Assembly: GCA_949289265.1 (NCBI GenBank)
Contig: CASENE010000023.1
Span: 1 to 64,000 of the forward strand
Length of the DNA: 64,000 bases
Source of the DNA: an uncultured Bacteroides sp.
Lineage (GTDB): Bacteria; Bacteroidota; Bacteroidia; Bacteroidales; Bacteroidaceae
Direction of reading: 5' to 3'
Part shown: positions 26,998 to 35,478 of the stretch, one piece after another
Layout: each line of letters starts with the position of its first letter
Numbering within the stretch: the stretch's first letter is position 1
Notes under the pieces: generated by a model
What the model was told of the DNA's origin: nothing
What the model saw: the letters and a program-made list of their open reading frames with translations, nothing else
Databases searched by the model: none
Made by a program: the position numbers and the translations under genes

Positions 26998-27963
26998 ATG
27001 ACAAGAGACATGAAAATGCTGCTTTGCGCAGCAAGTGTGGCCCTGGCAGTCACGGCATGCACCAACGACGAGCAGCAGGGCGTAGACATCAACCGACCCA
27101 TCGGCCTCAACCCGATGCCCACTCCCGCCGCCAGCGTGCAGACCAAAGCCGCCATAGACGCCACCGCCTTCGACAACGACGACGTCATCGGCCTCTACCT
27201 GGCCTGGACGCAGAACGCCACCGGCGAAACGCCCGTCGCCGCCTCGCTGGTGAAGAACACCGCCTGGAGCAACGGCAGCTACATCGGCGAAGCCCTCTAC
27301 TGGCAGAACACGGCCGACGCGCACACCCTCTATGCCTACTATCCCTACGACGCACAGGCGGACAACCAGGCCTGCCAAGCAGCCGTCTCCATCGCGGACA
27401 ACCAGAACCAGGCCACGGCTGCAGCCGACTATGAGGCAGCCGACGTGCTCTGGGGCAAGTTCTGCGGCAAGGCGCGAAACACCGTCTCCCTCACGCTGGG
27501 CCACCGCATGAGCCTGCTGACCGTCAGCCTGCAAGGAGGAGCCGGCTATGCCGACGGCGAAACGCTGCCCACGCCCACCCGCGTGGAACTGCTGGGCAAC
27601 TACCACCTGGACGGCATCCTCAACCTGGCCGACGGCACCGTGACCCACGCTGACGACAGCCGGACGGCCCAGACCCTGACGGCCTATGCCTACGGCGACA
27701 ACCACCGCGCCATCCTGCTGCCGGGCGAGAACATCCCCGCCGGCGAGGCCTTCATCCGCATCACCGTGCAGGACGGCACCACCTACACCTATATCCCGGA
27801 GGAGCCCATCGCCACGGCATCCGACACCCACTACGACATCGCCCTGAAGCTGAACAAAGGCAGCCTGACGCTGACGTCGGACGGCATCAGCATCAGCCCC
27901 TGGAGCAACAGCGCCCCCGTCGAAGGCGATGCCGACATGGACATCCCCGCCGGAAACAACTAA
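26998..27963 (+). CDS. Fimbrillin family lipoprotein (major subunit candidate)
   Basis: The 321-residue protein has a lipoprotein signal (lipobox LAVTAC, acidic residues at +4/+5 as in surface-exported lipoproteins of this phylum). It continues with the fimbrillin signature: SVQTKAAID (TKA cleavage-type site), FDNDDVIGLYLAW, YWQNTADAHTLYAYYPY, then SLTLGHRMSLLTVSLQGG. The C-terminal half has LTLTSDGISISPW, a typical end strand. Fimbrillins polymerise by donor-strand exchange after proteolytic removal of the N-terminal segment. It is the last gene of the operon, followed by a large hairpin. An in-frame ATG at residue 5 is an alternative start. Confidence 0.82.
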   Translation: MTRDMKMLLCAASVALAVTACTNDEQQGVDINRPIGLNPMPTPAASVQTKAAIDATAFDNDDVIGLYLAWTQNATGETPVAASLVKNTAWSNGSYIGEALYWQNTADAHTLYAYYPYDAQADNQACQAAVSIADNQNQATAAADYEAADVLWGKFCGKARNTVSLTLGHRMSLLTVSLQGGAGYADGETLPTPTRVELLGNYHLDGILNLADGTVTHADDSRTAQTLTAYAYGDNHRAILLPGENIPAGEAFIRITVQDGTTYTYIPEEPIATASDTHYDIALKLNKGSLTLTSDGISISPWSNSAPVEGDADMDIPAGNN

Positions 27964-27968
27964 AAAGC

Positions 27969-28030
27969 CTCCCCGCAAGCTGCCACATACCCCCCGCCGA
28001 CCGGGGGATACTGTGTCAGCTTGCGGGGAG
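27969..28030 (+). terminator. Large hairpin ending the fimbrillin operon
   Basis: The 19-nt arms 27969-27987 and 28012-28030 pair with one mismatch (CTCCCCGCAAGCTG / CAGCTTGCGGGGAG). The stem continues inside as CCCCC/GGGGG. It starts 6 bp after the fimbrillin stop. No T-run follows. The right arm is the first unit of the downstream 22-bp repeat array. Confidence 0.6.
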
Positions 28031-28100
28031 TACTGTGCCAGCAAACGGGGAGTACTACGCCGGCAAGCGGGAAGTACTACGCCACTAAACGCTGAATAGC
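28003..28100 (+). repeat. 22-bp tandem-repeat element, copy B (upstream of cls)
   Basis: The units at 28003, 28025, 28047 and 28069 have the pattern GGGGAGTACTNYGCCAGCAA. The last runs into the terminal motif GCCACTAAACGCTGA. The array ends 79 bp upstream of the cls -33 box. It belongs to the same family as 10309-10428 and 36612-36713. Confidence 0.8.
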
Positions 28101-28178
28101 AATCGGTTAACGGAAGGCTGCAAAACACGCCCCCCGAAAGGGAAAAACCGCCCCGGCAGACATATTCCGGGCCGGCCC

Positions 28179-28209
28179 TTGGACAACTCCTGCATTTTGC
28201 CTACCTTTG
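28179..28209 (+). promoter_or_regulatory. Promoter of the cardiolipin synthase gene
   Basis: A -33 TTG (28179-28181), a 20-bp spacer and a -7 TACCTTTG (28202-28209), all consensus. It leaves only about 5 nt before an ATG at 28220 and about 17 nt before the ATG at 28232, which favours the second start. Confidence 0.75.
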
Positions 28210-28231
28210 CGGGTGACCAATGCCTGTCGCC

Positions 28232-29674
28232 ATGGCGGAAGAATGGAACCTCTTGATACAGCAGATTGCCACCACAGCCTTCGACCTCGTGTTGTGGGCC
28301 ATCATCCTGGGCACCATCATCGTCATCGTCTTGGACAACCGTAACCCGGTGAAGACGATGGCCTGGATGCTGGTGCTCGTTTTCTTACCCATCGTCGGGC
28401 TGGTGCTCTACGTCTTCTTCGGGCAAAGCAGGCGGCACGAGCGCATCATCGGCAAGAAGGTCTACGGACACCTGCTGAAGAAACCCATGGCCGAATACCT
28501 GGCCCAGCCACCGGCCGACATTCCCCCGGACTACCTGCGGCTCGTCTCGCTGTTCCAGCACGTCAACCAGTCCCTGCCCTTCGAGGGAAACACGGTGGAG
28601 GCCTACACCTCGGGCCTGTCGTGGCTGCAGGCCCTGCTGCGCGAACTGCAACGGGCGCAGCGGCACATACACGTCGAGTCATACATCTTCGAGGACGACG
28701 CCGTGGGACGCATGGTGCGCGACGTGCTGGCGGAAAAGGCGCAGGCGGGCGTGGAGGTGCGCGTCATCTACGACGACGTGGGCTGCTGGCACGTGCCCCG
28801 CCGCTTCTTCGAAGAGATGCGCGAGGCGGGCATCGACGTGCGCAGCTTCCTGAAGGTGCGCTTCCCGCACTTCACCAACAAGGTCAACTATCGCAACCAC
28901 CGCAAAATCATCGTCATCGACGGGCACACAGGCTTCATCGGGGGCATGAACCTGGCCGAACGCTACGTGAGAGGCTTCGACTGGGGCATCTGGCGCGACA
29001 CGCACCTGATGCTGAAAGGCAAGGCCGTGCACGGGCTGCAGACGGCTTTCCTGCTGGACTGGTATTTCGTAGACCGCACCCTCATCACCTCGGCCGCCTA
29101 CTTCCCGCAGGTGGGCAACCCCGGCACCTCGCTGGTGCAGATTGTCACCAGCGAACCCGTAGGCCCCTGGCGGGAAATCATGCAGGGACTTATCATGGCC
29201 ATCAGCTGCGCCAAGAAGTACTTCTACATACAGACGCCCTACTTCCTGCCCACCGAGCCCATGCTCACCGCCTTGCAGACTGCCGCCTTGGCGGGCGTGG
29301 ACGTGCGCCTGATGATTCCCCGCCGGGCCGACAGCCGCCTGACGCACCTGTGCTCGTGTTCCTACCTGGCCGACGTGCTGCAGGCCGGAGTCAAAGTCTA
29401 TCTCTATGGAAAAGGATTCCTGCACTCCAAACTGATGGTGTCCGACGACTACCTGTCCACCGTGGGTTCCACCAATTTCGACTTCCGCAGCTTCGAGCAC
29501 AATTTCGAGGTCAACGCCTTCGTCTACGACACCGAGACAGCCCTGCAGATGCGCGAGATATTCCTGCAAGACCAACGCGAGTGTCAACAGATGACGTTGC
29601 GCACTTGGGAAAAGCGGCCCTGGAAGCACCGTGCCGCCGAAAGCATCGTCCGACTGCTCTCACCCCTGCTCTGA
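28232..29674 (+). CDS. cls: Cardiolipin synthase (phospholipase D family)
   Basis: This enzyme makes cardiolipin from phosphatidylglycerol at the inner membrane. The 480-residue protein has two N-terminal transmembrane helices (ALVLWAIILGTIIVIVLD-type segment and WMLVLVFLPIVGLVLYVFFG). Two HKD catalytic motifs follow: HRKIIVIDG with GFIGGMN near residue 220, and HSKLMVSDDYLSTVGSTN near residue 395. The PLDc_N domain precedes them. The ATG at 28220, four codons earlier, is also possible. The gene end overlaps the convergent rsmD by 15 nt. Confidence 0.92.
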   Translation: MAEEWNLLIQQIATTAFDLVLWAIILGTIIVIVLDNRNPVKTMAWMLVLVFLPIVGLVLYVFFGQSRRHERIIGKKVYGHLLKKPMAEYLAQPPADIPPDYLRLVSLFQHVNQSLPFEGNTVEAYTSGLSWLQALLRELQRAQRHIHVESYIFEDDAVGRMVRDVLAEKAQAGVEVRVIYDDVGCWHVPRRFFEEMREAGIDVRSFLKVRFPHFTNKVNYRNHRKIIVIDGHTGFIGGMNLAERYVRGFDWGIWRDTHLMLKGKAVHGLQTAFLLDWYFVDRTLITSAAYFPQVGNPGTSLVQIVTSEPVGPWREIMQGLIMAISCAKKYFYIQTPYFLPTEPMLTALQTAALAGVDVRLMIPRRADSRLTHLCSCSYLADVLQAGVKVYLYGKGFLHSKLMVSDDYLSTVGSTNFDFRSFEHNFEVNAFVYDTETALQMREIFLQDQRECQQMTLRTWEKRPWKHRAAESIVRLLSPLL

Positions 29675-30241
29675 TTCCTGGCCGGATGCCGGTTCTGCCG
29701 CAGGCGCCCGGAAGAAACTGAAGTTGACGCTGCCATAGGCCCGGTGTTCCGTAAAGCAGGGATGGCTCTCGAAGCTGTTTTTCTTGCCATGCTCCAGGAT
29801 AAAGAGTCCCTGAGGCTTGAGCAGGCCGTTGTCCAGCACCAGGTCGGGCAGCGTTTCCAGCCCTGTCAGTTCATAAGGAGGGTCGGCAAAGACCAGGTCG
29901 AACCGGCGGTGGGCATTGCGGACAAACTTGAACACATCGGCCCGTACAGGCAACCAGTTCGCAGCTCCCAGTTCCTTCGCCACCCGGCAGATGAAGGCGT
30001 AATGCTCCCGGTCTTTCTCCACCGAGACCACCTGGGCACACCCGCGCGACAACAACTCAAGGCTGATGCTGCCCGTGCCCGCAAACAGGTCGAGCGCCTG
30101 CACCTCATCGTCCTCGAAGTCGAAGCGGTTGGACAATACGTTGAACAGATTCTCCTTGGCGAAGTCCGTCGTAGGACGCGCCTTGAACGAACGGGGCACA
30201 TCAAACCTCCGCCCCTTGTATATTCCACTGACTACTCGCAT
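29660..30241 (-). CDS. rsmD: 16S rRNA (guanine966-N2)-methyltransferase
   Basis: RsmD methylates G966 of 16S rRNA. The 193-residue protein begins MRVVSGIYKGRRFDVP, as the family does. It carries RPTTDFAKENLFNVL, the SAM-binding motif ALDLFAGTGSISLELLSRG and the catalytic DPPY within VFADPPYELTG. The start at 30241 drops four non-conserved residues. It is the third gene of a leftward set (pseudopilin-like, DUF3822, rsmD) with 27-36 nt gaps, and its last 15 nt overlap the end of cls on the other strand. Confidence 0.93.
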   Translation of the reverse strand: MRVVSGIYKGRRFDVPRSFKARPTTDFAKENLFNVLSNRFDFEDDEVQALDLFAGTGSISLELLSRGCAQVVSVEKDREHYAFICRVAKELGAANWLPVRADVFKFVRNAHRRFDLVFADPPYELTGLETLPDLVLDNGLLKPQGLFILEHGKKNSFESHPCFTEHRAYGSVNFSFFRAPAAEPASGQESEQG

Positions 30242-30268
30242 ATCTCTCTGCACACACTATGGTTATTC

Positions 30269-31069
30269 CTATGCTCTTCCATCACCGAAGGCAAGCGCCG
30301 CCTGCAAATCCATGTCGCGGGACGGATTCATCACAAACACACGGCGGACAAACTCCCTGAGACCGGACAACAATTCGTCCTTGTCGGCCAACAAACCGCA
30401 CAGATACAACTCGTCGCGCTCTTGCTCGAAAGACAAGGTCTGCCAGACGTACAGCAGGTAATAAATCCGGTCTTCCACCAGACGGCACTTATAAGAGTTG
30501 GCCAGCAACAGACGCCCGTGGTCGTAACAGAACACGTCCACGTACTCGCCGCGCAAGTGGGCAAACATCTTGCGGGTATTGCCCAGACGGCTTTGGCGGG
30601 AGAAGTGATGTATCAGAAGCGCGGCCTGCGCATAATACCTCACATCCGGATGCTGCCTGTCCAGGAAGGCACGCGCACTCCGGTCGAACCCGAACAGCAG
30701 AGCCACCTGGTCGTTGCGCAACAGGTTATGCATCACCTGCTCGTTCTCCTGCCGCAAGTGGTTATGATAGAATACGGTCTCGGCCAAAGCGTCTTCATAC
30801 AAGTCCAAAGGCATCAACGTGAAACGTCTGTCTGCCACCAACACATTGACCCTGCGGAAGGGACGGTGCAACCAATCGCACGCATCATACAACTGCCGCA
30901 AATTGGCCGTCCAAGGCAACGACTCGTCCACCGGCCTGTCCTCTGTCGTCGTGGCCGCATCATCCGCCCCCGCCAAGGGATTGAACACTGCCAACGTAAT
31001 GCCGTCCGTGCTCAGGCGGATGCTCAAAGTGTATTGCTCCGAATGATTGAAATCTATCGTGTCTATCAT
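30269..31069 (-). CDS. DUF3822 family protein
   Basis: The 266-residue protein starts MIDTIDFNHSEQYTLSIRLSTDG and contains a LVADRRFTLMPLDLYEDA region and a central HFSRQSRLGNTRKMFAHLRGEYVDVF. These fit DUF3822, a Bacteroidetes-specific family with an actin-like (ASKHA) fold appearance whose function is unknown. It is coupled to rsmD (27 nt), an arrangement that I believe is conserved in Bacteroidales. There is no signal peptide or membrane segment, so it should be cytoplasmic. The conserved neighbour suggests a link to ribosome assembly or a housekeeping role, but this is inference only. Confidence 0.75.
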   Translation of the reverse strand: MIDTIDFNHSEQYTLSIRLSTDGITLAVFNPLAGADDAATTTEDRPVDESLPWTANLRQLYDACDWLHRPFRRVNVLVADRRFTLMPLDLYEDALAETVFYHNHLRQENEQVMHNLLRNDQVALLFGFDRSARAFLDRQHPDVRYYAQAALLIHHFSRQSRLGNTRKMFAHLRGEYVDVFCYDHGRLLLANSYKCRLVEDRIYYLLYVWQTLSFEQERDELYLCGLLADKDELLSGLREFVRRVFVMNPSRDMDLQAALAFGDGRA

Positions 31070-31105
31070 ATATGTCTATTGTCTTACCTGTTCTTTACGC
31101 ATCGT

Positions 31106-31624
31106 TCACTCCCAGTTTCCTGCATTGTTGTTGGGGCTCTCCAGGTCACCTATCTTCAGGCCCGCATAACGTCCCAGTTGCTCTTGCCTTTCCTGCCAGG
31201 CAGCCACCTCCCCCCGGTCCAACCCTTGCAGATATGCACTGGCCGGAGCACGGACTTCCAGCAAACAATATGTCAACCCCGATGGGCTGGTCACGTCGAG
31301 CACTTCCATCTCGAAGGGTATCCCCCGGCCATAGGGTATGTATCGCAAAGAATCGGGACAGGAACCGCCTTCGCCTCCAACCCGCATGCTGTCGGACCGC
31401 AAAAACTGAATCAACGTGTCGAAACAGGCCGTGAACCTCCGTCCATGCCGCTCATGATAGGCTGCCTGCGCCCTGCGGATGTCCACCAAGCGGGCCTTCA
31501 CCGCGGCCTCACGCTGCCGGCGCGCCTCGTCGAACCTCACGGGCACCCGTATACTGACGTAACAAAGACAGGCCAACAGCACGACGCAGAGGACTAAACC
31601 AACATTTATTAGGGCCTTTATCAT
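31106..31624 (-). CDS. Small membrane-anchored protein with pseudopilin-like N-terminus
   Basis: I cannot assign a family with certainty. The 172-residue protein has one N-terminal transmembrane helix (about residues 5-25, LINVGLVLCVVLLACLCYVSI). A charged helix (RFDEARRQREAAVKARLVDIRRAQAAYHERHG) then leads into a small globular domain with two cysteines (CFDTL, SCPDSL). The pattern of an N-terminal helix followed by RRAQAAYHxRHGRRF resembles type II secretion pseudopilins, but there is no prepilin cleavage motif. It is the first gene of the leftward set with DUF3822 and rsmD and has its own -7 box. The intergenic gap to DUF3822 is 36 nt. Confidence 0.7.
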   Translation of the reverse strand: MIKALINVGLVLCVVLLACLCYVSIRVPVRFDEARRQREAAVKARLVDIRRAQAAYHERHGRRFTACFDTLIQFLRSDSMRVGGEGGSCPDSLRYIPYGRGIPFEMEVLDVTSPSGLTYCLLEVRAPASAYLQGLDRGEVAAWQERQEQLGRYAGLKIGDLESPNNNAGNWE

Positions 31625-31658
31625 GCAGCGTATTCTTTACTTTATTATATTCGCAGCA

Positions 31659-31666
31659 CAAAAGTA
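31659..31666 (-). promoter_or_regulatory. Promoter -7 box of the pseudopilin-like/DUF3822/rsmD genes
   Basis: TACTTTTG on the minus strand, 34 bp upstream of the start codon at 31624. It lies in the 97-bp divergent gap shared with the RecD-like helicase gene, for which I see no clear box. Confidence 0.5.
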
Positions 31667-31721
31667 GAACAAAATACAGAATTAAGCGGCACACCTTACC
31701 CGTTTTTTTCCCGTTACGACC

Positions 31722-33170
31722 ATGATAAATCGTTTCTTAGAGCAACAAATCAAAGCCCAATTCCCTCACCAGCCCACACCCGGACAGGAAGAGGTGCTGC
31801 ACAAGCTGGCCCAATTCGTCGTCTCGCCCCAAGCAACCGATACGGTCTTTATCCTGCGCGGATATGCAGGCACAGGCAAGACTGCGCTCATCGGGGCATT
31901 GGTGCATGCCCTGGACAAACTGGAGCAGAAGACCGTGCTGCTGGCACCCACGGGACGTGCAGCCAAAGTCTTTGCCACCTATGCCGGACATCCAGCCTTC
32001 ACCATCCACAAGAAGATATACCGCCAACGGAGTTTCTCGAACGAACTGACCAACTTCACGCTGAACGACAACCTGACGACCCACACCCTCTACATCGTGG
32101 ACGAGGCTTCGATGATTTCTAACGACGGACTCAGCGGAAGCATGTTTGGCACGGGACGACTGCTGGACGACCTGGTGCATTTTGTCTACTCCGGACAGGG
32201 ATGCCGTCTGTTGCTGATGGGCGACCTGGCACAGTTGCCTCCCGTGGGCGAAGAGGAAAGCCCGGCTCTCTGCCGCGAAGCCCTGCAAGGCTATGGTTTG
32301 ACGGTGACCGAGACCGAGTTGACGCAAGTAGTGCGGCAGGCCGACGAATCGGGCATCCTGTGGAATGCCACCCGCCTGCGCCAGGCCATTGCGTCTGATG
32401 CCTGCCAGACGTTGCCCCGCATACGTCTCACCGGATTTGCCGATATACGCGTGCTGCCCGGCAACGAATTAATCGACAAGCTGGAAACCTGTTACAACCG
32501 CGACGGATTGGACGAGACCATCGTCATCTGCCGCAGCAACCGACGGGCCAAGCTCTACAACAACGGCATCCGTCAGCGCATCCTGTGGCGTGAGGACGAA
32601 CTGGAAAGCGGCGACCTGCTGATGGTAGCCAAAAACAATTATTATTGGACGGAACAGAACAGAGATCCCGAAGAGAGCGGCAAAAAAGGCAGCAGCGACT
32701 TCATTGCCAACGGCGAGACCGCCATCGTGCGACGCGTGCGACGCACACGCCAACTCTACGGCTTCCAGTTTGCCGACGTCCTGCTCAGCTTTCCCGACAA
32801 CAACGACCAGGAACTGGAAGCAAGCCTGCTGATGGACACACTGCAAAGCGAAGCGCCTGCCTTAACGCGCGAAGAAAGCGACCGGTTGTTTCACGCTGTC
32901 CTCGAAGACTATGCCGACCTGCCTACCAAAGCCGAACGCATGAAAAAGATAAAGACAGACCCGCACTACAATGCCCTTCAGGTGAAATACGCCTACGCCA
33001 TCACTTGCCACAAAGCCCAAGGCGGACAATGGCGCAACGTGTTCTTAGACCAAGGTTACATGGCCGACGAATACCTGACGCCCGACTATTTCCGCTGGCT
33101 CTACACCGCTTTCACCCGCGCCACCGGCACGTTGTATCTGGTCAATTACCCGGCAACGCAGGTGGAATGA
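31722..33170 (+). CDS. RecD-like ATP-dependent DNA helicase (SF1B)
   Basis: The 482-residue protein has the Walker A motif GYAGTGKTALIGAL (near residue 47), motif Ia LLAPTGRAAKV, Walker B IVDEASMIS, motif III LMGDLAQLPPVG and the UvrD_C_2-type C-terminal block YAYAITCHKAQGGQW followed by YTAFTRA. These define RecD/RecD2-type 5'-3' helicases. It is shorter than RecD2 (usually over 700 residues) and lacks the N-terminal HhH region, so it corresponds to the stand-alone helicase often annotated as an ATP-dependent RecD-like helicase or AAA family ATPase. It is transcribed alone, divergent from the pseudopilin-like gene. Confidence 0.88.
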   Translation: MINRFLEQQIKAQFPHQPTPGQEEVLHKLAQFVVSPQATDTVFILRGYAGTGKTALIGALVHALDKLEQKTVLLAPTGRAAKVFATYAGHPAFTIHKKIYRQRSFSNELTNFTLNDNLTTHTLYIVDEASMISNDGLSGSMFGTGRLLDDLVHFVYSGQGCRLLLMGDLAQLPPVGEEESPALCREALQGYGLTVTETELTQVVRQADESGILWNATRLRQAIASDACQTLPRIRLTGFADIRVLPGNELIDKLETCYNRDGLDETIVICRSNRRAKLYNNGIRQRILWREDELESGDLLMVAKNNYYWTEQNRDPEESGKKGSSDFIANGETAIVRRVRRTRQLYGFQFADVLLSFPDNNDQELEASLLMDTLQSEAPALTREESDRLFHAVLEDYADLPTKAERMKKIKTDPHYNALQVKYAYAITCHKAQGGQWRNVFLDQGYMADEYLTPDYFRWLYTAFTRATGTLYLVNYPATQVE

Positions 33171-33188
33171 ACCGGCAGTGAAAAGAAG

Positions 33189-33238
33189 GACGGCTCCATC
33201 CTTTCTCCCCGGAAAAAGGAGAAGAGAACGGAGCCGTC
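33189..33238 (-). terminator. Intrinsic terminator of nagB, facing the RecD-like gene
   Basis: GACGGCTCC (33189-33197) and GGAGCCGTC (33230-33238) pair perfectly, with an inner TTCTCC/GGAGAA pairing. On the minus strand a T-rich run (CTTCTTTTC) follows. It separates the two convergent genes. Confidence 0.65.
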
Positions 33239-33285
33239 TGTCTGATGGAACTACTGTCAAAGATTCAAATCCAGCGACAGCAGAC

Positions 33286-34098
33286 TTATTTCAGCAAAGA
33301 AGCCGGATCCAGGTGGTCTGCTTCGATGTCTTTGAAGTAGCGATAAGTGCCCACCTTCAGTTCGTCGGTGGCGGCATCGTCACAAACGATGATGCCCTTC
33401 TCGTGCATCTGCAGGGCGCTGATGGTCCACATCTGCATCACCGGACCTTCTACGGCGTGATAGAGAGCACGGGCCTTGTTGTGGCCGTTTACGATAATCA
33501 TCACTTCCTTGGCGCTGAGCACGGTTCCGACGCCGACGGTGAGAGCCGTCTTGGGCACCTTGTTCACGTCGTTGTCAAAGAAGCGCGAGTTGGCAATGAT
33601 GGTATCCGTGGTCAGCGTCTTCTGGCGCGTCCGCGATGTGAGCGACGAGCCCGGCTCGTTGAAGGCAATATGCCCGTCAGGGCCGATACCGCCCATGAAG
33701 AGGTCTACGCCACCGTAGGACTTGATTTTCTCCTCGAAGCGAGCGCACTCGGCATCCAGGTCGGCCGCATTGCCATTGAGGATGTTGGTATTCTCAGGCT
33801 TGATGTCGATGTGGCTGAAGAAGTTATTCCACATGAAGGAATAGTAGCTTTCGGGGTGCTCCTTGGGCAGGCCCACATACTCGTCCATGTTGAAGGTCAC
33901 AACGTTCTGGAAGGAAACGACGCCCTGCTTGTTCAGGTCAATCAGTTCCTTATACATGCCCAGGGGAGACGAACCGGTGGGACAACCCAGCACAAAAGGT
34001 TTCTCGGGCGTAGGATTGGCTGCCTTGATTTTGGAAGCCACGTAACTGGCCGCCCACTTGGATACGGACTTGTAATCCGGTTGAATAATTACTCGCAT
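33286..34098 (-). CDS. nagB: Glucosamine-6-phosphate deaminase
   Basis: NagB converts glucosamine-6-phosphate to fructose-6-phosphate and ammonia. The 270-residue protein has [27 protein letters not shown] with HPESYYSFM, and the diagnostic [18 protein letters not shown] with the SRTRQKTL segment. Length and motifs match the hexameric E. coli enzyme. It stands alone here, with no nagA nearby. The start is followed by [17 protein letters not shown]. No -7 box is convincing upstream. Confidence 0.96.
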   Translation of the reverse strand: MRVIIQPDYKSVSKWAASYVASKIKAANPTPEKPFVLGCPTGSSPLGMYKELIDLNKQGVVSFQNVVTFNMDEYVGLPKEHPESYYSFMWNNFFSHIDIKPENTNILNGNAADLDAECARFEEKIKSYGGVDLFMGGIGPDGHIAFNEPGSSLTSRTRQKTLTTDTIIANSRFFDNDVNKVPKTALTVGVGTVLSAKEVMIIVNGHNKARALYHAVEGPVMQMWTISALQMHEKGIIVCDDAATDELKVGTYRYFKDIEADHLDPASLLK

Positions 34099-34222
34099 GA
34101 TATTAATTTATTAATGGTTAATATGTGGCGAATGGAGCGAGACGCGGGCGCGCAAAAGAGGAGCCGCTTGGGAGTCTGCACAAGCAGGCGTTTTTTGCCT
34201 CCCCGCGAGAGTTCCACTCTGT

Positions 34223-35428
34223 TTACTCTCGGTTTCTATCTTTCTTCAGGCGCGCGGCCATGGCCTGTGCCAGTTGTTCGCAATGCTGGTAATCCGCCTC
34301 CCGCATGGCCTGTTTCATTTCCACGGGATCGCCCACCAGCTCGAACTTGCTGCGCTCGGCAAACTCGCCCATGCGCTTGACGGCGGCTCCGGCCCACGTG
34401 AAAGAGCCAAAGATGCCCAGGTAGCGGTTCTTCACCTCGCGCAGCAGAATCTTATCGAGCAACGAGTCCACCTCGGGGTATATCTGGTTGCAGTAAGTGG
34501 GACTGCCGACAAGGAGGCCGCGATACTTGAAGATGTCGCGCAAGATATACGACGGATGGCTTTTGCTGACGTCGTGCATGACAATGTTACGGATGCCCTG
34601 ATACGAAAGCTCGGCGGCCAAGGCCTCGGCCATCTGCTCGGTATGACCATACATGCTGCCGTAGGCAATCACCACACCCTCGGCGGCCTCGTACCGGCTC
34701 AGACAGTCGTAGATGTCGTGTACGCGCGCGATGTGTTCCGTCCACACCGGGCCATGGGTGGAGCAGACGGTCGTAATGGGTTTCCCCTGCAACTTGGCGA
34801 GCGCCTTCTGCACGGGGTTGCCATATTTGCCCACGATGTTGGCATAGTAGCGCACCATCTCGTCCCAATAATGCTCGGTATTGATGCGCGTATCCAGGAA
34901 TCCGCCATCCAGCGTGCCGAAGCATCCGAAGGCATCGCCGGAGAAGAGCACGCCGTCCGTTTCGTCCAGCGTCATCATGGTTTCGGGCCAGTGCACCATG
35001 GGGGTCAGGTAGAAGCGCAGGCAGTGATGCCCCAGGCTGAGAAAGTCGCCGTCCTTCACCTCGTAGCGTTCGCCCGCAGCGCCGTAATAGCCTTCTATCA
35101 TGCCGAAGGTCTGACGGTTGCCCACAATCACGATATCCGGATAATACTGGCGGATAAGGCTGATAGAGCCCGAATGGTCAGGCTCCATGTGGTTGATAAT
35201 AAGATACTGGATGGGGCGATTGCCGATGATGGAACGTATCTTGTGCAGGAAAGTCTCGAAATAGCAGGCATCCACCGTGTCCACCAGCGCCACGATGTCG
35301 TCGTCTATCAGATAGGAATTGTAGGACACACCGTAAGGCAACGGCCACATGCCCTCAAAAAGGTGCTTGCGACGGTCGTTCACGCCCACGTAATGAATCT
35401 TTCCCTTAATCAATGTCTTTTCGTTCAT
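34223..35428 (-). CDS. fprA: Flavodiiron protein (FprA-type A flavoprotein)
   Basis: Flavodiiron proteins reduce O2 or NO and protect anaerobes. The 401-residue protein has an N-terminal metallo-beta-lactamase-like domain with the diiron ligands HMEPDHSG (HxExDH), the H in MVHWPE, D in FSGDAFGCFG and H in STHGPVW. The C-terminal flavodoxin domain (from about residue 255) begins VVIAYGSMYGHTEQMAEAL (FMN phosphate loop) and includes GSPTYCNQIYP and FGSFTWAGAAVK. No rubredoxin domain is fused. It starts 50 bp downstream of the radical SAM gene on the same strand, with a -7 box inside the end of that gene. Confidence 0.92.
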   Translation of the reverse strand: MNEKTLIKGKIHYVGVNDRRKHLFEGMWPLPYGVSYNSYLIDDDIVALVDTVDACYFETFLHKIRSIIGNRPIQYLIINHMEPDHSGSISLIRQYYPDIVIVGNRQTFGMIEGYYGAAGERYEVKDGDFLSLGHHCLRFYLTPMVHWPETMMTLDETDGVLFSGDAFGCFGTLDGGFLDTRINTEHYWDEMVRYYANIVGKYGNPVQKALAKLQGKPITTVCSTHGPVWTEHIARVHDIYDCLSRYEAAEGVVIAYGSMYGHTEQMAEALAAELSYQGIRNIVMHDVSKSHPSYILRDIFKYRGLLVGSPTYCNQIYPEVDSLLDKILLREVKNRYLGIFGSFTWAGAAVKRMGEFAERSKFELVGDPVEMKQAMREADYQHCEQLAQAMAARLKKDRNRE

Positions 35429-35478
35429 TTCTTCTGTCTTTTGTCTATTGTCGTTTTTTCAGATACGCAGCCTAAGAG

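Noticed and set aside
22160-27963. Polysaccharide utilisation locus
   Set aside because: The lipoproteins lack SusD features, there is no TonB-dependent receptor or glycoside hydrolase, and the domains fit a fimbria-like operon.
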